Below, one piece after another: positions 9,350 through 21,799 of a DNA stretch of 64,000 nucleotides (the first letter of the stretch is position 1; every line of letters begins with the position of its first letter). The stretch lies in NCBI GenBank assembly GCA_033557465.1, contig CM066036.1, forward strand, positions 721,879,828 through 721,943,827, in the 5' to 3' direction. The position numbers and the translations under genes were made by a program. Under the pieces are notes generated by a model. It had not been told where the DNA came from and searched no databases. It saw nothing but the letters and a program-made list of their open reading frames with translations. The DNA comes from Ichthyophis bannanicus. Its lineage: Eukaryota; Chordata; Amphibia; Gymnophiona; Ichthyophiidae.

Positions 9350-9880
9350 GCTGGTCTTGAACATTTTGTAAGATGTTTTGAATGAAGTTCAGTGGAAAGG
9401 GAGTTCCAAAGGTATGGGGCTTGAATACTTAAGGCCATGTATCAATAGGTTTCTAAACACAAAACATGCCTGGTTGGGATGACCATATAAGTCTCATTGG
9501 CAGACCTAAGTCTCGTGTAGGGTTATAAGGAATAAGAAGTGAGTGAAGATATAGAAGGCAAGGTGAGCCAAGAGAAGTATTTTGAATTTGATGCAATAGG
9601 GGGTTGGCATCCAGTGTTATTTATAAAGAAGTGAAGTCACATGATCAGAGCAGGAAACATTGTAAAGAAATTTTACTACTATATTTTGAATTATTTGAAG
9701 GTGTTTTAGTTTGATTTTGAGGAACGCCTGATAATAGTGAATTACAATAATCTAACTTATTGATGACAAGGTAGTGGAGGACAATGTTTAAAGCTTGATT
9801 ATTAAGAAAGGGCTTCATTGACTTAATCCATCATAGAGAGACAAAGCAACTGTGTATAGTGGTAGAAAGAGAGGGAGAAG
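9350..9880 (-). repeat. probable L2-type LINE 3' region, decayed
   Basis: The phrasing parallels the 12.0-12.7 kb L2 3' region on the same strand (gene-end words such as TTACAATAATCTAACTT versus TTACAATAGTTTAGACA at 12.61 kb). No reading frame survives. The assignment rests on these local similarities only. Confidence 0.35.
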
Positions 9881-11014
9881 AATATGTATATGTTACAATA
9901 ATGTTTCAGATTCATGAATAAATGCTGAAACATTTGTGGAAAATAGACTGTCTCTGTGTGTTATATTAGCACACTCCCCCCCCCCCCCCCAATGCAGTGG
10001 TCTCCAGGGCCATTGAAAGAGCCAGGCCCACAGAAAGGGACATGCAGGACTTGTTCAAGTGCACAGAGGGGCCCCATGCCATAGATATAACACCATTTCC
10101 AGGTAGAACACACTGAGGGCACAGGGTGGCAGCTATCTGTATATCTCCCCACAATCCTCATGTGGACCCTGTCAGCCTACCACCACTGTCCTTTCCTTTT
10201 TGCAGGTCCCAAGCTGGCATGGAAAGAGACCTATAGAGAGATGACTCAAAATATGTAGGGAGAAGCACCTCCAAGCTGAACAGCAGCCATAAAGGATGAT
10301 GAATGGTGGCAGTCAGACCTATGCACTGCACAGTACCATGGGAGAAATGGCCCCAACACTACAGTGCTAACATGGCGGGATGTAAAAATGGGGTGTTATC
10401 CCAGCTGCTCATTCACAGGAGGAAGGTATTGACAGGGAATGCTATGGCTGTGGAACACATGCCAGACCAATCAGAAGGGTGCACAGAGTGACAAAGGTGG
10501 TAGCACTTATAATGCACTCACCTCCCATCTGCAGAGGCAAGGCCAGACTAGTGTACCAGTCCTTGGTACCTGCTCATTTGTTCTCTTCTCTCTCAGACTG
10601 CTGTACCTGCCATTTCCAGAAATTCAGAAACCTTGAGAGTCAGCATGGCTCCAAGGGTACATAGCTGACCAGCAAGCACATATCTCCTGCATGTGGGTGG
10701 GGCCATCTCTACAGGACCCAGCGCGCTGTTCTGTTGGTTATGAGAAATAGCTTCAGGTGGCAAACAACAAGCTCCCAATGCTTGTGATGTCATGGACTTC
10801 TGCTGGTGCAAGCAACAGCTGAAGGCTGGAAGCCATGTTGATGTGAGTTTGACAGATCAGGATCATGGAATCTGTGAATGCTGGACAGTGGGCCAGAGTT
10901 GCAGAGATGGGGCACAGATGCCCTCACACTGGAGGTCGGCATGGCATGTAAGGCCTGGGGTTCCTCGAGCCTCCCTTCCTGTCCACCTAGTGAGGTACCT
11001 GCACCCCTGCCTGA
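9881..11014. other. no gene recognised; 19-base poly-C tract
   Basis: Short open frames here have no domain I can name. A C-rich homopolymer sits at 9973-9991. The compositional feel (GGTGGC, AGGAGGAAGG words) resembles Harbinger-flanking DNA at 19-20 kb and 24-26 kb, but I could not align specific motifs. Confidence 0.3.
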
Positions 11015-11275
11015 CAGAATTCAAAATGGCATGGGACAGACACTGTGGATCCCTTTATAGCAACAGGATAAAATAAAAATAAACCTAACTATCTAATTTC
11101 TCAACAAACAGGTGTGCCCTACACGGAGCGCTGGGGTCACCCCTAAACAAAGACGTGGGGAGGGGTGACCTGCATGGAGCAGCAGGTGTACCTTCTCTTG
11201 CCACCTTGCTGGACAGACTAGATAGACCATACTGGTCTTTATTTGCCGTCATTTACTATGCTACCATGTTCTGCC
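11015..11275 (+). repeat. CR1-type LINE 3' end
   Basis: It begins with coding for TEFKMAWDRHCGSL, a typical CR1 C-terminus. It continues through a tail containing GACCTGCATGGAGCAGCAGG and CAGACTAGATAGACCATACTGGTCTTTATTTGCCGTCAT, and ends at ACTATGCTACCATG. The 46.4-46.56 kb tail belongs to the same subfamily. Confidence 0.75.
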
Positions 11276-11725
11276 CTGCCCCTCACATATCACCTGTTGG
11301 GAATTTGTTGCAAGGCTTGTTTGTTACTGAATGCTGTTCTCAGTCACAGAGTCACATGTGTGTTCAAGTGATACATCTGCCCTACAGGCTCAGAGCTGTA
11401 CAGTCAAAGTCTTCCTTGCCACTCTGTGCTACGCCTGCATTCTCCCCCTACTGCAGGTACTATCTAGGTGTTGGCTGTGCAGAGGCTGATACTATGCATC
11501 CCCGATGGCCTGGTGCCAAGGGACTCACCCTCTAAAGCAATTGTTGGTGGTTTGAGACCTGCTCCAATGACGAGGTGGACATACCATTTTATTTTCCTGT
11601 CTGATTTCTCTCGCCATGCAGTATGTTCCCACTTCTACAACCACCACATTTGCATCAAATGTTTCTATAAGTTATACTTATGATGTTTTTATTTTTGTAC
11701 TACATTTTATTTGAGGTTCCGAGAC

Positions 11726-11762
11726 CCCTGACAAAGGCTCGTGTCAAAACACAGCTGTGTAG
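11726..11762 (+). ncRNA. decayed hammerhead-like Penelope end
   Basis: The order CCTGACAAAGGC, GTGTC, AAAAC, then the small hairpin ACAGCTGTGT parallels the PLE blocks at 2.69 and 55.95 kb. Core positions are mutated (CTGACAA for CTGANGA, AAAA for GAAA), so it would be inactive. No PLE coding sequence is adjacent. Confidence 0.35.
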
Positions 11763-11974
11763 GGGAGTAACATCTAGACTTCAATACATATCCTTATTCA
11801 CATCCTCCATTGTGTTGTTTTTCCACCTCACTCTTGGCTGTTCTTCTGATTCTGCAGGTATGTGCGCTTCTTTTGGCCTGCACTGTGGCTACAAGTCCAT
11901 GCAAAAAGTGCAGCTCCCACAATGTTCCCACTGATCCAGAGCATTACTGTAGCAGCGTTCAACAGCTCACAAAG

Positions 11975-14900
11975 TACAAATATTACAACTACTACTTAAC
12001 ATTTGTATAGTGCTACAAGACAATACACAGCACTGCATAGATACATGTATGATGTAAAAGACTGTCCCTGCTCATCAGAGCTTATAATCTATTCAAGACA
12101 GACAACACAGTAGCTGTAGACATGGGATACAGCTAGAGGGAATTGTAAGGAAATACAAAGGAGATCAGGTGAGTCAAGATCCGAAAGTGGCAGCAAAGAT
12201 GTGAGTTTTCAGCCTGGATTTGAAAAGGGTAAGAGAAGGCGCCTGATGTACGGGCTCAGGTAGTTTGTTCCATTTATAAGGAACAGCAAGGTGAAAGGAT
12301 CAAAGTCTGGAGTTTGCAGTAGAAGAGAAGAGCACAGATAGAAATGATTTGCCAGAAGAACGGAGTTCTCGAGGAGGGGTGTAGGGAGAGATAAGAGAGG
12401 AAAGGTTGTGAGGAGCTGCAGAGTGAATGCACTTAAGGGTCAGCAGGAGAAGTTTGAACTGGATGCAGAAATGGATAGGGAGCCAATGAAATGACTTGAG
12501 GAGCAGTAATATAAGCATGACGAGGCTGGTGGAAGATTAGCCACACAGCATAGTGTTGAACAGATTGAAGGGGAGAGAGATGATTCAAAGGGAGACCAGC
12601 AAGGAGTAGGTTACAATAGTTTAGACAAGAGGTGACTAAGGAGTGGATAAGTGTCTTAGTAGTGTGTTCAGAAGGAATGGGCAAATTTTGTTGATGTTGT
12701 AGAGAAAGAAACGGCAGGTTTTAGCTATCAGTTGAAGGTGTGTGGAGAAGGAGAAAGAGGAGTCGAAGATGACCCCAAGGTTGTGAGCTAAGGAGACAGG
12801 GAAGAGTAGAGAGTTATCCACAGAGACTGAGAAAGGAGGAAGGGGAGAGGAGGGTTGGGGGAATAAGAAGCTTAGTTTTGGCCATGTTCATTTTCAAGCA
12901 GCGGTGAGACATCAAAGCAGCAATGTCAGAAAGACAGGCAGAGATCTGGGCCTGGATTTCCAGAGAAAGATTTCAGGTGTAGAAAGATAGATCTGGGAGT
13001 CATCAATGTTAAGATAGTACTGAAAGCCATGGGAAGAGATGAGTGCACCAAGGGACTAGTTATATAGAGAGAAAAGGAGTGGACCCAAGACAGATCCTTG
13101 GAGTACACCAACTGAGAGCAGGATACTAGTAGAGGAGGATCCAGCAGAACAAACACTGAGAGAGCAATGGGAAAGATAAGAAGAGAACCAGGATAGCACA
13201 GAGACCTTAAAACCAAGTGAGGACAAGGTATCAAGGAGAAGGTTGTGGTCAACAGTGTCAAAAAGTAGCAGAGAGGTCAAGAAGGATGAGGATTGAGTAA
13301 AGGCCCTTGGAATTTACTAGGAACAGGTCATGGAGACTTTGGCAGGAGCCATTTTGGTAGACTGTAAAGGACAAAAGCCGGATTGTAGAGATATGTAAAG
13401 GACTTGAAGGCAGAGAAATCTGAGGCAATGGCAATGAACCACACATTCAAGTAGTTTAGAAATGAAGGGGAGAAGGGAGATGGATCAACAGTGAGAAGGA
13501 CAGGTAGGGTCTAGTGAGGGTTTCTTGAGGAGAGGAGTAACCACACCATGCTTGAAGGCTGCAGGGAAAGTTGAAATGGAGTACGATAGGTTGAGAATAT
13601 GAGGGACTAAAGTGGAGGAGATGGAGCTAAGGAGATGGGTGAGAATAGAATCAGAGGAGCAGATAGTGAGTTTGGATGAGGAAAGAAGGTGAGTGGTTTC
13701 CACCTCAGAGATCATAGAAAAGGAAGAAAGGGTAGCAGACGTGGGGGGGGGGGCAGTTGGGAGTGAAGAGGGGGAGGAGGTGGAGTAGTTGACCTCGTGG
13801 AGAATTGGAGTGTGATCTTGTGGATTTTGTCATGGAAGTAGTCAGCCAGGGTTTTGGGCAAAAAGGGAAGGAGAGGTCAAAGGCAGAGGCACCTTGACAA
13901 GAGAGTTGAGAGTTGTAAAGAGACAGAGAGGGTTGTAGGCAAGAGAGTTAGTCAGATGAATATAATAGTCTTGTTTGGCAAGGACTCTTGCTGACTGGAA
14001 AGAGACAAGTATGAATTTGAAGTGTAGAAAGTCTGCAAGGATACAGGATTTGAGCTAAGCACACTCAGCTGAGTAAGCGCAGGAACATAAATAGCGGGGA
14101 GTGGAAGACAGCAAAGGTTGAGGTAAAGTACACCTCACAGGACATAACATGGGCAGAGCAAGAGTATCCAGGGCAGAGGAGAGTGCAGTGTTATAGGAAG
14201 CTACTGCTTCATCAACAAACTCAGATGATGTAGTGGAGGAAAGAGGTGATAAGACAGTGGAGGAGAGAGCTAACGGGTCAATAGCATGAAGATTTCTAAA
14301 GAGATTGGAGGAGACAGGGCGAGGTTGAGGTGGTGAGTGATGAAGAGTGAAGCTTAGCAGGTGATGGTCCAATAGGGGAAAAATGAGGTACAGACGTTTG
14401 AGGGTAAGCAATTAGAGAAGAATACAAAGCCAAGGTAGTAGCTTTGCTAGTGAGTAGCAGCAGTAGTGAAAAGCTGGAAGTAGAATGATGAGGTAAGGGA
14501 GAGGAGCTTTAAAGCATAAGGGTCAGAGGGGTTATCAACATAAATGTTAAAATCCCCGAGAATCCAGAAAGAAAGAAAGCCATGAGTCAAAGTCAGAGAG
14601 AAAGATACAGGTGGACTTGTCAGTGGGTCAATAAATAATAGTTAATCAGAGAGGACGTGGAGTAAAAAGCCAGATGGAATGGACTTCAAAGGAGAGAAGG
14701 AGTGAAACTGAGGCAGAAGGAGGGGGTTGAAATTTACAGAAAGGAGAGAGTAGAAGCCCAACACCTCCACCATGGCCAAAGGGATGAGGCATGTGGGAGA
14801 ATGGATAGCCACCATGACAGAGAGCAGTGACTAAAGCTGAGTCCTCAGGGAGGAGCCAGGTCTCAGTTAGAACAAGGAGGTGGAGAGCATCAGAGATAAA

Positions 14901-16120
14901 AAGATCACGAGTAAAGGCAAGTTTATTTGAGATGGAGTGTGTGTTCCAAAAGGCACATGACAAAGGAAGAGAGGAGGAGGAGAGGAAAGGAATATAAACA
15001 AGAGTTGAGCTGGGTAAGGATCTGTTCTGGGAGTGTGACAAAAGTCTAGGGGACAGGGTTGGGGTTGATCTCTCTGAAAAAGAGAAGGAGAAGGAGAAGA
15101 AGAGTGTGGGGCAGAGAGGAGACAGCACAGGAGTAACAAAGGTGGGGTTGTTTCAGAGAGAGAGAGGAGATGGCTGAATGAGAGGGAGAAAGTAGTGAAG
15201 CTCAAGAGCTGATGATAGGGAAGCTGGCAAGATGGTGAGTAAGTGAGGATGGTAAAGGGGAGATAAGAGGAGGGGATTAAAAGTGTTGATAGGAGAGGGG
15301 ACAATTAGGGAGTATGAGCAATAGGAAAAGAAAGTGTTGAAGAGCCATAAAGAGAGAGATGGAGAGGAGCTCAGAAGTCAGAAGAAGTAAAAGGATAGGT
15401 GGCAGAGATGGCAGGGGATAAGGTGCACCTGTGAGTGATCATGGTAACAAGCACAGGGTGGCTATAAGAGACTATAACACAGGGGGTGGGTGTGTTGTGG
15501 GGAGGGAAGGTGGGATAATAAGAAAGAGAGAAAGATAGACACAGCTGAAAACAGAGAGGCAGAGCTGAACAGGGGGGTCAGGCAAGTGCTGAATGCAATC
15601 AGGAAGATTCCACAGGAAGTGCCCTAGTAAAACTCAAGCAAGTTAAAAAAACGGAAGACTTTAAATACCTACAAGAGAGGCCTTGTAAAGGAATAGGGAG
15701 GAGAGGAAAAAGCACACCCAAATGAGCAATCAGATAGTACTAGTCAGAGAACAGAGGCAATAAAGTGTTGAGAAGGAAGACACAGCACTGTAGAGGGCAG
15801 AAGCTGTGTAAAGGACAGACAGAGGATAGGACACATACTGACAAAACAGAAATATATACAGAACAGTAAATAAATAAACAACAAGCTAGATTCTGAACAT
15901 GCACAGGAAAATACCTGAACAGAGCATACAAAGTTAGCTGAAGCTTGCAATGAGGGTATTCACCCAAGCAGGAACCACCAGCAAATAGATCAGCAGCCCA
16001 TGTGCTCACAGAGAAAAGCTTCTGAGCAAAGTCCCAGCAGGGGGAAGGGTGAGACAGGTGCTGAATACAAGCAAGTGAAAACAGGCAAAGTCCACAGGAA
16101 GTGCCTTAGTAAAACTCAGG
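11975..16120 (-). mobile_element. L2-type LINE, long minus-strand copy
   Basis: The 3' end lies near 11975-12010 on the minus strand, with the L2-type tail (AGCACTATACAAATGTTAAGTAG and an AGT repeat). Reading upstream come the RT C-terminus, RT core, a spacer, an AP-type endonuclease (14.65-15.13 kb) and a leader to about 16.12 kb. The leader contains a duplicated block: CACAGGAAGTGCCYTAGTAAAACTCA occurs near 15.61 and 16.09 kb, about 480 bp apart, which looks like a 5' UTR monomer repeat. At about 4.1 kb this is much longer than usual truncated L2 copies. Stops and frameshifts are frequent, so it is inactive. Confidence 0.85.
12300..15300 (-). pseudogene. L2 ORF2 remnant: endonuclease and reverse transcriptase
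   Basis: Fragments in order on the minus strand are as follows. The endonuclease segment includes LLVLTETWL and GGGVGLLLS (14.65-15.1 kb). An RT segment reads AFKHGVVTPLLKKPSLDP (about 13.55 kb), then [13 protein letters not shown] and [16 protein letters not shown] (13.06-13.28 kb). Downstream are NLGVIFDSSFSFS (12.75 kb), SLVTSCLNYCN (12.62 kb) and FHWLPIHFCIQFKLLLL (12.48 kb). This is the L2/CR1 domain order. VLQGS replaces the usual VPQGS, and the catalytic ADD box lies in a damaged stretch (12.8-13.05 kb) where I could not see it. At least six frame breaks are needed to join the parts. Confidence 0.85.
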
Positions 16121-16484
16121 CATAGTGTGCAGACACAGACTCATACATTAGTGCTGCAAGTCCAAGTACCTACTACTCAATGGCTGCTAGCACGTCCATT
16201 CCTATTGACCCATAATGTATGAACCTCACCATCATCAACTCTGCTGCTTGGCAAGTGTTCAGAGCACTACATAGGCTATGCAGAGAGGCCCCAGTTCCCT
16301 ACTGTAAATATTACCATGCACACTATCCAGCATTGCTTATATGGACCCACAAGGGGTGAATGCCTTCTCCAGTACAATTTTAGTGTTCATTTGAAGGCAA
16401 GATGGCACAGGAAGTGCCAGGGATGATCAGGAAGACCCTGCAATGGAGGTATACTGCACATACATCTGCATAGATGTCTGGTAG

Positions 16485-16695
16485 TCTTTGGAGGAGTAGC
16501 TTAATGGTTAGAAACCAAGAGACCAGTGTTTGATTCCCACTAGCATTTCTTATGACCTTGGGCAGATCACTCAACCCTCTATTGCCTCAGAAAATTCTAA
16601 GTTATCAATGTCTTTGTTCAATGTACACTACCAAGTTACAATATAAACGCTTTGAATGAAATAAAATGGTATAAAAAAACTATTAAATAAATAAA
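16485..16695 (+). repeat. tRNA-derived SINE with LINE-like tail
   Basis: It begins GGAGGAGTAGCTTAATGGTTAG, an A-box-like tRNA head. A B-box-like TTTGATTCCC follows 35-40 bases on, then a body (CTTGGGCAGATCACTCAACC) and a tail ending ATAAACGCTTTGAATGAAATAAAA plus TAAATAAATAAAA. The tail resembles the L2-like LINE ends here, implying mobilisation by that LINE. The family also occurs at 28.12, 31.88 and 45.55 kb. Confidence 0.8.
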
Positions 16696-16864
16696 ATATA
16701 ACTTATTCTGCAAGCACATCTGTGGATGTCTATCCCCGTTGAGCATCTACAGGAAAGGTCCATTTTGGACATGGGTAAATATACTTCTGGCACGTTTGGG
16801 ACCCACCCACTTGGACCTCTAGGAAAGTGCAGCCATATATGCAACTGGCTGACTTTAAAAGGCT

Positions 16865-16935
16865 CTCAATTATGTTTATGTTTATTAATTTTATATACCA
16901 CCCTTTGTTACATCAGGGCGGTTTACATGCACAAA
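16865..16935 (-). repeat. L2-like LINE 3' tail
   Basis: On the minus strand it reads ATGTAAACCGCCCTGATG then GGTGGTATATAAAATTAATAAAC, the typical end of the L2-like LINEs in this window. Confidence 0.5.
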
Positions 16936-17049
16936 GTCAAACTGGATGGGCACAAGGCCCCGTAGCAGGAAAAGAACTACAAAATTGAGACAGGAAAGGA
17001 GAAAATAGTAGGATATAGGACAAGACGTAAAGCGAGAGGAAGAAAGAAC

Positions 17050-17600
17050 ATAGGTAAACATGGATTAGTAAGGGAGGTGGATCTTTTGCTCCGGGAGGTG
17101 CTGGCCAAGCATCACATTCTGTTCTGTAATGCTGCTGCTGCTGCTAATTACAATGCCATCAATTTGAACGTCTCTGACATGCAATCAGCATCAGCAGAAT
17201 GACATATTTCACAGGAACAGGGATATTGAAGATGTAAAGAGAAAGTGGAGAGACATGTGGAGAAGGGAAAGGCACAGCACAGCTGCTCATGGTACTGGTG
17301 GTCAGTCTTCTGTACTAAGCAAAATGGAACAACACGTCTTGATCAGTATTGATGAAGAGGCAATGATGGGTGTTGGTGGTCTCGACAGCTCAAAGGCCTC
17401 ACAGCAGCAAAGTGAGTATTGCACACCTGCAATACAGAAGCAGCAATGTCAGTCCAGTGTGCATGCAGTGCAGGTCATGTCTGGCCTTGTGACCCCCACC
17501 TTTCTCCCTAACAGATACATTCCAGATCGTGCATGCAGCCCGTAGTGCTACCTTGCTCCCAATTCATGTGCTTACATCCCATATCACTCATCTATGCCCA
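17050..17600 (+). pseudogene. PIF/Harbinger Myb/SANT-like accessory protein remnant
   Basis: The translation gives EVDLLLREVLAKHHILF, then after a damaged stretch DIEDVKRKWRDMWRRER (about 17.23-17.28 kb), then SVLSKMEQHVLISIDEEAMMGVGGLD. A conserved-Trp helix followed by KRKWRD and an acidic Ser/Gln-rich tail is the layout of the Myb-like DNA-binding protein that partners the Harbinger transposase. The 5' half contains a stop, and a CTG run (17.13 kb) lies in the first helix. The C-terminal part is open at 17255-17545. The transposase gene is at 24.4-25.1 kb, probably from a different copy. Confidence 0.55.
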
Positions 17601-17639
17601 GGCCATCCCTGCTGTGCCCTTCCATGGTAGGAAGGGGCA

Positions 17640-18995
17640 CACACTGTTGTACTGAGCACATTAGTTCCAGCATCCCATTGGATCGGAGCCAACTCTTCAT
17701 CTCCATTTCCATTAAAACAAGGAGTACCTCAAGGATCCTCCTTATCCGCCCTGCTCTTTAACCTCTACGTCCAACCCATCTGCAAAGTCATAGCGCAACA
17801 CAGCATCCAATACGTGCTATACACTGACGGCATTATGATCTACACCCAAATTGACTTAGACAAGCCTGACTATGCACATATAACCAACTGACTCCTTGAT
17901 TTATCACGATGGCTATCCAACAACAACCTCAAGATCAACTACAAAAAAACAGAAGCTCTGTTTGTCACACGCAACAACAACATCTCTCCCCCTCAGCACA
18001 TTGACCTTATCAATGGATCCATTCCTGTCAAAGAGGAGATAAGGTACCTAGGAATAACTCTAGATAAGAACCTGAATTTCCACTCCAACATTGCCAAAAC
18101 AACAAAGAATGCATACCACAAACTAGCAATCATTCGACGACTAAAACCCATACTAAGCCAAAACCATTTCAGGACAGTCTGTCAAGCAATAATAACACCC
18201 ATACTGGATTACTGCAACTCCATTCTCCTTGGATTGCCTGCATCAACTATTTGCCCCCTACAGATGGTGCAAATCACGGCAGCACGTATTCTCACAGGCT
18301 CTGCAAGATACCTACACATCACCCCTAACCTGAGCCAACTACACTGGCTACCTATCACGCCGAGAATCAAATTCAAACCAGCCCTCATCCTCTTCAAAAT
18401 CCAGCACATTCTGGTTCCCAAACCCCCTCAAGGACTTGGTCAAGACTAAAACCGACACTAGGCCCAGACGTAGACCAATGATGGACATCATCCAGACACT
18501 GGCCTCATACTGCAAAACAACAAATTCAACATCCAGGAGGGCACTGTCCCCGGCAGCCCCTGCCCTTTGGAACTCCCTCCTCAAAGACATCAGGACTACT
18601 ACAGATGCTAAGGACTTCAAGATAAAACTAAAGACATACCTATTCACTGATTACTATGGGGACATCGCATAGTCTACCCATCCTTTACCCCCAGTAAAAG
18701 TCCTTACGCCAGCTTACTCCCTTGCTGTATATAGCTCACTTATTTGTAAATAAACCCCCTCAAACCCCTTCCAGCCCCCCACCAACATTCTCCCCTTGAA
18801 TAGTCTTTCCTCTGTAAATAGCTCCCTACTCCCATCCTAGAAGTGTCCCTTTCCAGTGATCCTTCTCCCCCCGAGTACCCTTTATAACCCTTTACAATCC
18901 AATGTTCATTGAAATTAAGTGTGAATTTTAGCTACTGTTTAGAACCACTCTGATTGAAGGATAAAGCGGTATATAAAATCTGATAAATAAATAAA
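17640..18995 (+). mobile_element. L2-like LINE, 3' half with RT pseudogene
   Basis: The plus strand encodes LKQGVPQGSSLSALLFNLY (17.72 kb), VLYTDGIMIY at the catalytic position (17.81 kb), WLSNNNLKINYKKTEALF, EIRYLGITLDKNLNF, TPILDYCNSILLGLP and LSQLHWLPITPRIKFK. The catalytic ADD is TDG, so at least one essential Asp is lost. One in-frame stop follows HITN. Otherwise the frame is open to about 18447, then continues shifted as LKDIRTTTDAKDFKIKLKTYLF. The 3' end is GATAAAGCGGTATATAAAATC plus a TAAA repeat at about 18.96-18.99 kb. Confidence 0.85.
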
Positions 18996-18999
18996 TAAA

Positions 19000-20217
19000 A
19001 TGTGGATATGGACCACGTTGCTGAGACCATGTAGGAGGCCATATAGGCTATGAATAAGAGCTGGATGGGTGGCTGCTGTCATGTCAAAATGCACATTGTT
19101 GTACACTTGTGCTGTGCCTGCACTGCAAATGGTTTTCCAAGAAATCTACCCCTCCCTCTCACACAACAGTACCCCCATCCCATACACATCATTGCCCCTC
19201 CTGTACACATTCCCTGTGATATGGCTGTTGGAACTTCTGTTGTTCATATACCATGCAGTGGTACTCTCCCTGTACACAACTACCCTGCATGCTCGTGTAT
19301 AGGTTGCACACGGCATTGGAACAACATGTGCATCTTTCCTCCAAGAATGCTATATGTGGGCAGTGTCTGACTTGTTCTCTATACATGCAGGCTATGGGGA
19401 TGGTGATGATGGTCTGCATTTCTCCAGAAATGATGATATCCTATTTGACATCAGGGATAGCCCATAGCCACATCCTAGAATAACAGCAAAGTCCTTGGAT
19501 ACCTATATTATATCAGGGGGAACTACCAACTGGAAAGGATGGGGCCTCTAGTGTCTCATGGTTCAGGAGCTACAAGAGAAGGGGGATGGTGAGGAGGACA
19601 GAGCAAATATGGATGCCTCAATGTCATTGGAGAGGCTGAGGAAGTCAGCTGGAGCCACTAGAGGATAGCCACACCACGAGCCACAGGAGCCAGCAACTCA
19701 CATGGTGTGGTGAACATCTACTGCAGCAAAATGCAGAGTACTCTTGGATCCAGTGGGAGCAACTCTGTCTCATTGCAGGGTGTCAAAATGGGGGTCATCA
19801 GTCAGCTCCTCAAAGGGTATCCTCTGTCTCCTGAAAGAGATGTGGGGAGGGGGATATGGGGATGAGTTAATGCTTGTTCCAGTCAGAGCTGACCTTTACA
19901 TAGCTACAGCTCACCTCACCTCACATTACTGTGCATCCTGTTTGTCTACTGCTGGTGTCTGACAGAACATGCATCCACATCTCCTCCTTCCTTACCCAGA
20001 GTGCCTGCTTCAAATTTTGTCAATTCCCATAGCATGTTGGACCTTACTTATCCCCCAATGGTGCTGTTGAGTGCCCAAGGACTGTGGCCATCTACATAGG
20101 ACTCTGGATGGGGTATGCCTGAGAGACTTCTCACAACCCCCCAACCATTCAGCCATACTAGCAGCAACATTCTCACAGAAGTAGTTTGTGGAGAGAGCAC
20201 TAACCCATGGTAGGCTA
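19000..20217. other. no gene recognised
   Basis: Several short open frames overlap on both strands but none carries motifs I recognise. The segment is interrupted on its right by the minus-strand L1 insertion and continues on the far side at 22660. Confidence 0.3.
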
Positions 20218-20701
20218 CCACCTATGGGTCCTTCTTTTTTTTTTTTTAAACTTTTATTTTCATTTTACAACAAACAAAGTAACAACACACCAAAAGAAAC
20301 AAATACACACATACAATAAAGAAAGCAACCCCAATTACCCCCCACCCCAATGCTTCTTCTCTAAGCTGATAAGAGTCATCATATAAGCGCTTACATACAA
20401 CAATTATTGTGCATCAAACAAACAGAAGTAGAATCTGTGAGACCGGATGAGCATATGACAAAGATTAATACAGAATCAAACAGTCAACTGAGAGCATTGA
20501 ATAGTGTTAACATAATCGTTGAGCGTCTTCTAGCTAGACCAGTAGTGAATGGTTTGAACGGAAGAGGCTGACATACAAGGTATTTGCGCATATTTACAAT
20601 AAAGACAAATATGTTTCACCATTCATTAGAGCTCAAAAAGAGCTATTTTCCCAATATTTCGTGATTAAGGAAATAGGAAATAACAATGCCCAGCATAAAG
20701 G

Positions 20702-20930
20702 CTAAAAGGAAGTAAGCCAATTTAGGAAGAGAGGGGATCCCCGCAGCTGAGCGGAGCCCCACAATCTTCCAAAAGAGGGGTTCCGGAAAATATAAAATAG
20801 AATGAAGACGACCCCAGACCCGACTCGAGTAATACTGTAATGCGGGACAATCATACTTAACAGGAGTTTAGTAAGCCAAAGGCCACATGGCATGTCCAGC
20901 ATCAAGCGCACTGGATGGCAGTCCAATTGG
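20702..20930 (-). pseudogene. L1 ORF2 C-terminal remnant
   Basis: On the minus strand, residues around FILFYIFRNPSFGRLWGSAQLRG and the next frame match the region after the Cys-rich motif of the intact ORF2 (near residues 1140-1175 there). Frames are broken. This piece is fused directly to ORF2 N-terminal sequence at about 20.93 kb. Confidence 0.7.
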
Positions 20931-21230
20931 CTAAACTATCAGGAGTATATGTCCACTTGGGATAGCAGTACTGAGGAGATCCATTACAGTAGTTGGCAAA
21001 GATTTCTCAACCAAGATGGCTACCCCGTACCGCTTAGAAACGGCGGGAGAATAGGCAGCCACCATATAAGGTTTAGCAGGAAGTTTCAGTGGTTCAACGG
21101 AGGTGAAATGGGTTTCCTGAAGAAACACTGAATCAGCATGGTCATGATTAAAATAACTAAGGATGGTCATTCTTTTGATTAGACTAGTGAGGCCTCTTAC
21201 GTTCAGTGATAGGAGCGGACATAAGGCCAT
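20931..21230 (-). pseudogene. L1 ORF2 N-terminal fragment (endonuclease start)
   Basis: It starts MALCPLLSLNVRGL and has FLQETHF and KPYMVAAYSPAVSKRYGVAILV, aligning with the first about 85 residues of the intact ORF2 at 36836. The catalytic Asn and Glu region is present. The rest of the endonuclease and the whole RT core are deleted. Confidence 0.85.
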
Positions 21231-21799
21231 ACAACAAAGTCAAACATTCTGAGAAAGGAACATGATGGCGCACCGAGTTGCGCAATGTCCCTCATATCAA
21301 CTATAAATGACTGTACACACGATATGATAGAAAATAAGCCAATGAAAAATCATGAAGCGCCCTATATAACAGTAGAAGCACCGAAGTGCCTTAGAGAAGA
21401 AGCAAAACCCCAGAAATTACTGGCGACCTGATGTCTGCGGGGTGAAACCCCAGAGAAGGCCTAAATTGAAACATATAACCGGTATAGCTGTGCAGGCTCC
21501 GAATCCAACCGAGGTGCACATCATGGAGGAAAAGGAGACCAAGGAAGGTAGATATAAAAGAAAGAAAGGTCCAGGCAGTCTCTATTCCAGGCAATGATCA
21601 CCGCGTCGGGCCATTCAAAATGGCGGGCAGTTCCAGCGGAGTCCATCCGAGTTGTTGACTTAGCGCATCTGGTCTGCCTCTTTGGAATCTAAAAATGTTG
21701 CTAGCAGAGCAGGATCTTCGAAGGTTCTAGTTTGGTTATGGAGAGTCACTCTGAGCTTCGCTGGATATAAGAGGCCAAAGCGAGCCTGTAACTGTTGAA

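Noticed and set aside
16725..17050. Separate gene from the small open frame at 16726-16965.
   Set aside because: Overlaps an L2-like LINE tail on the opposite strand and has no motif.
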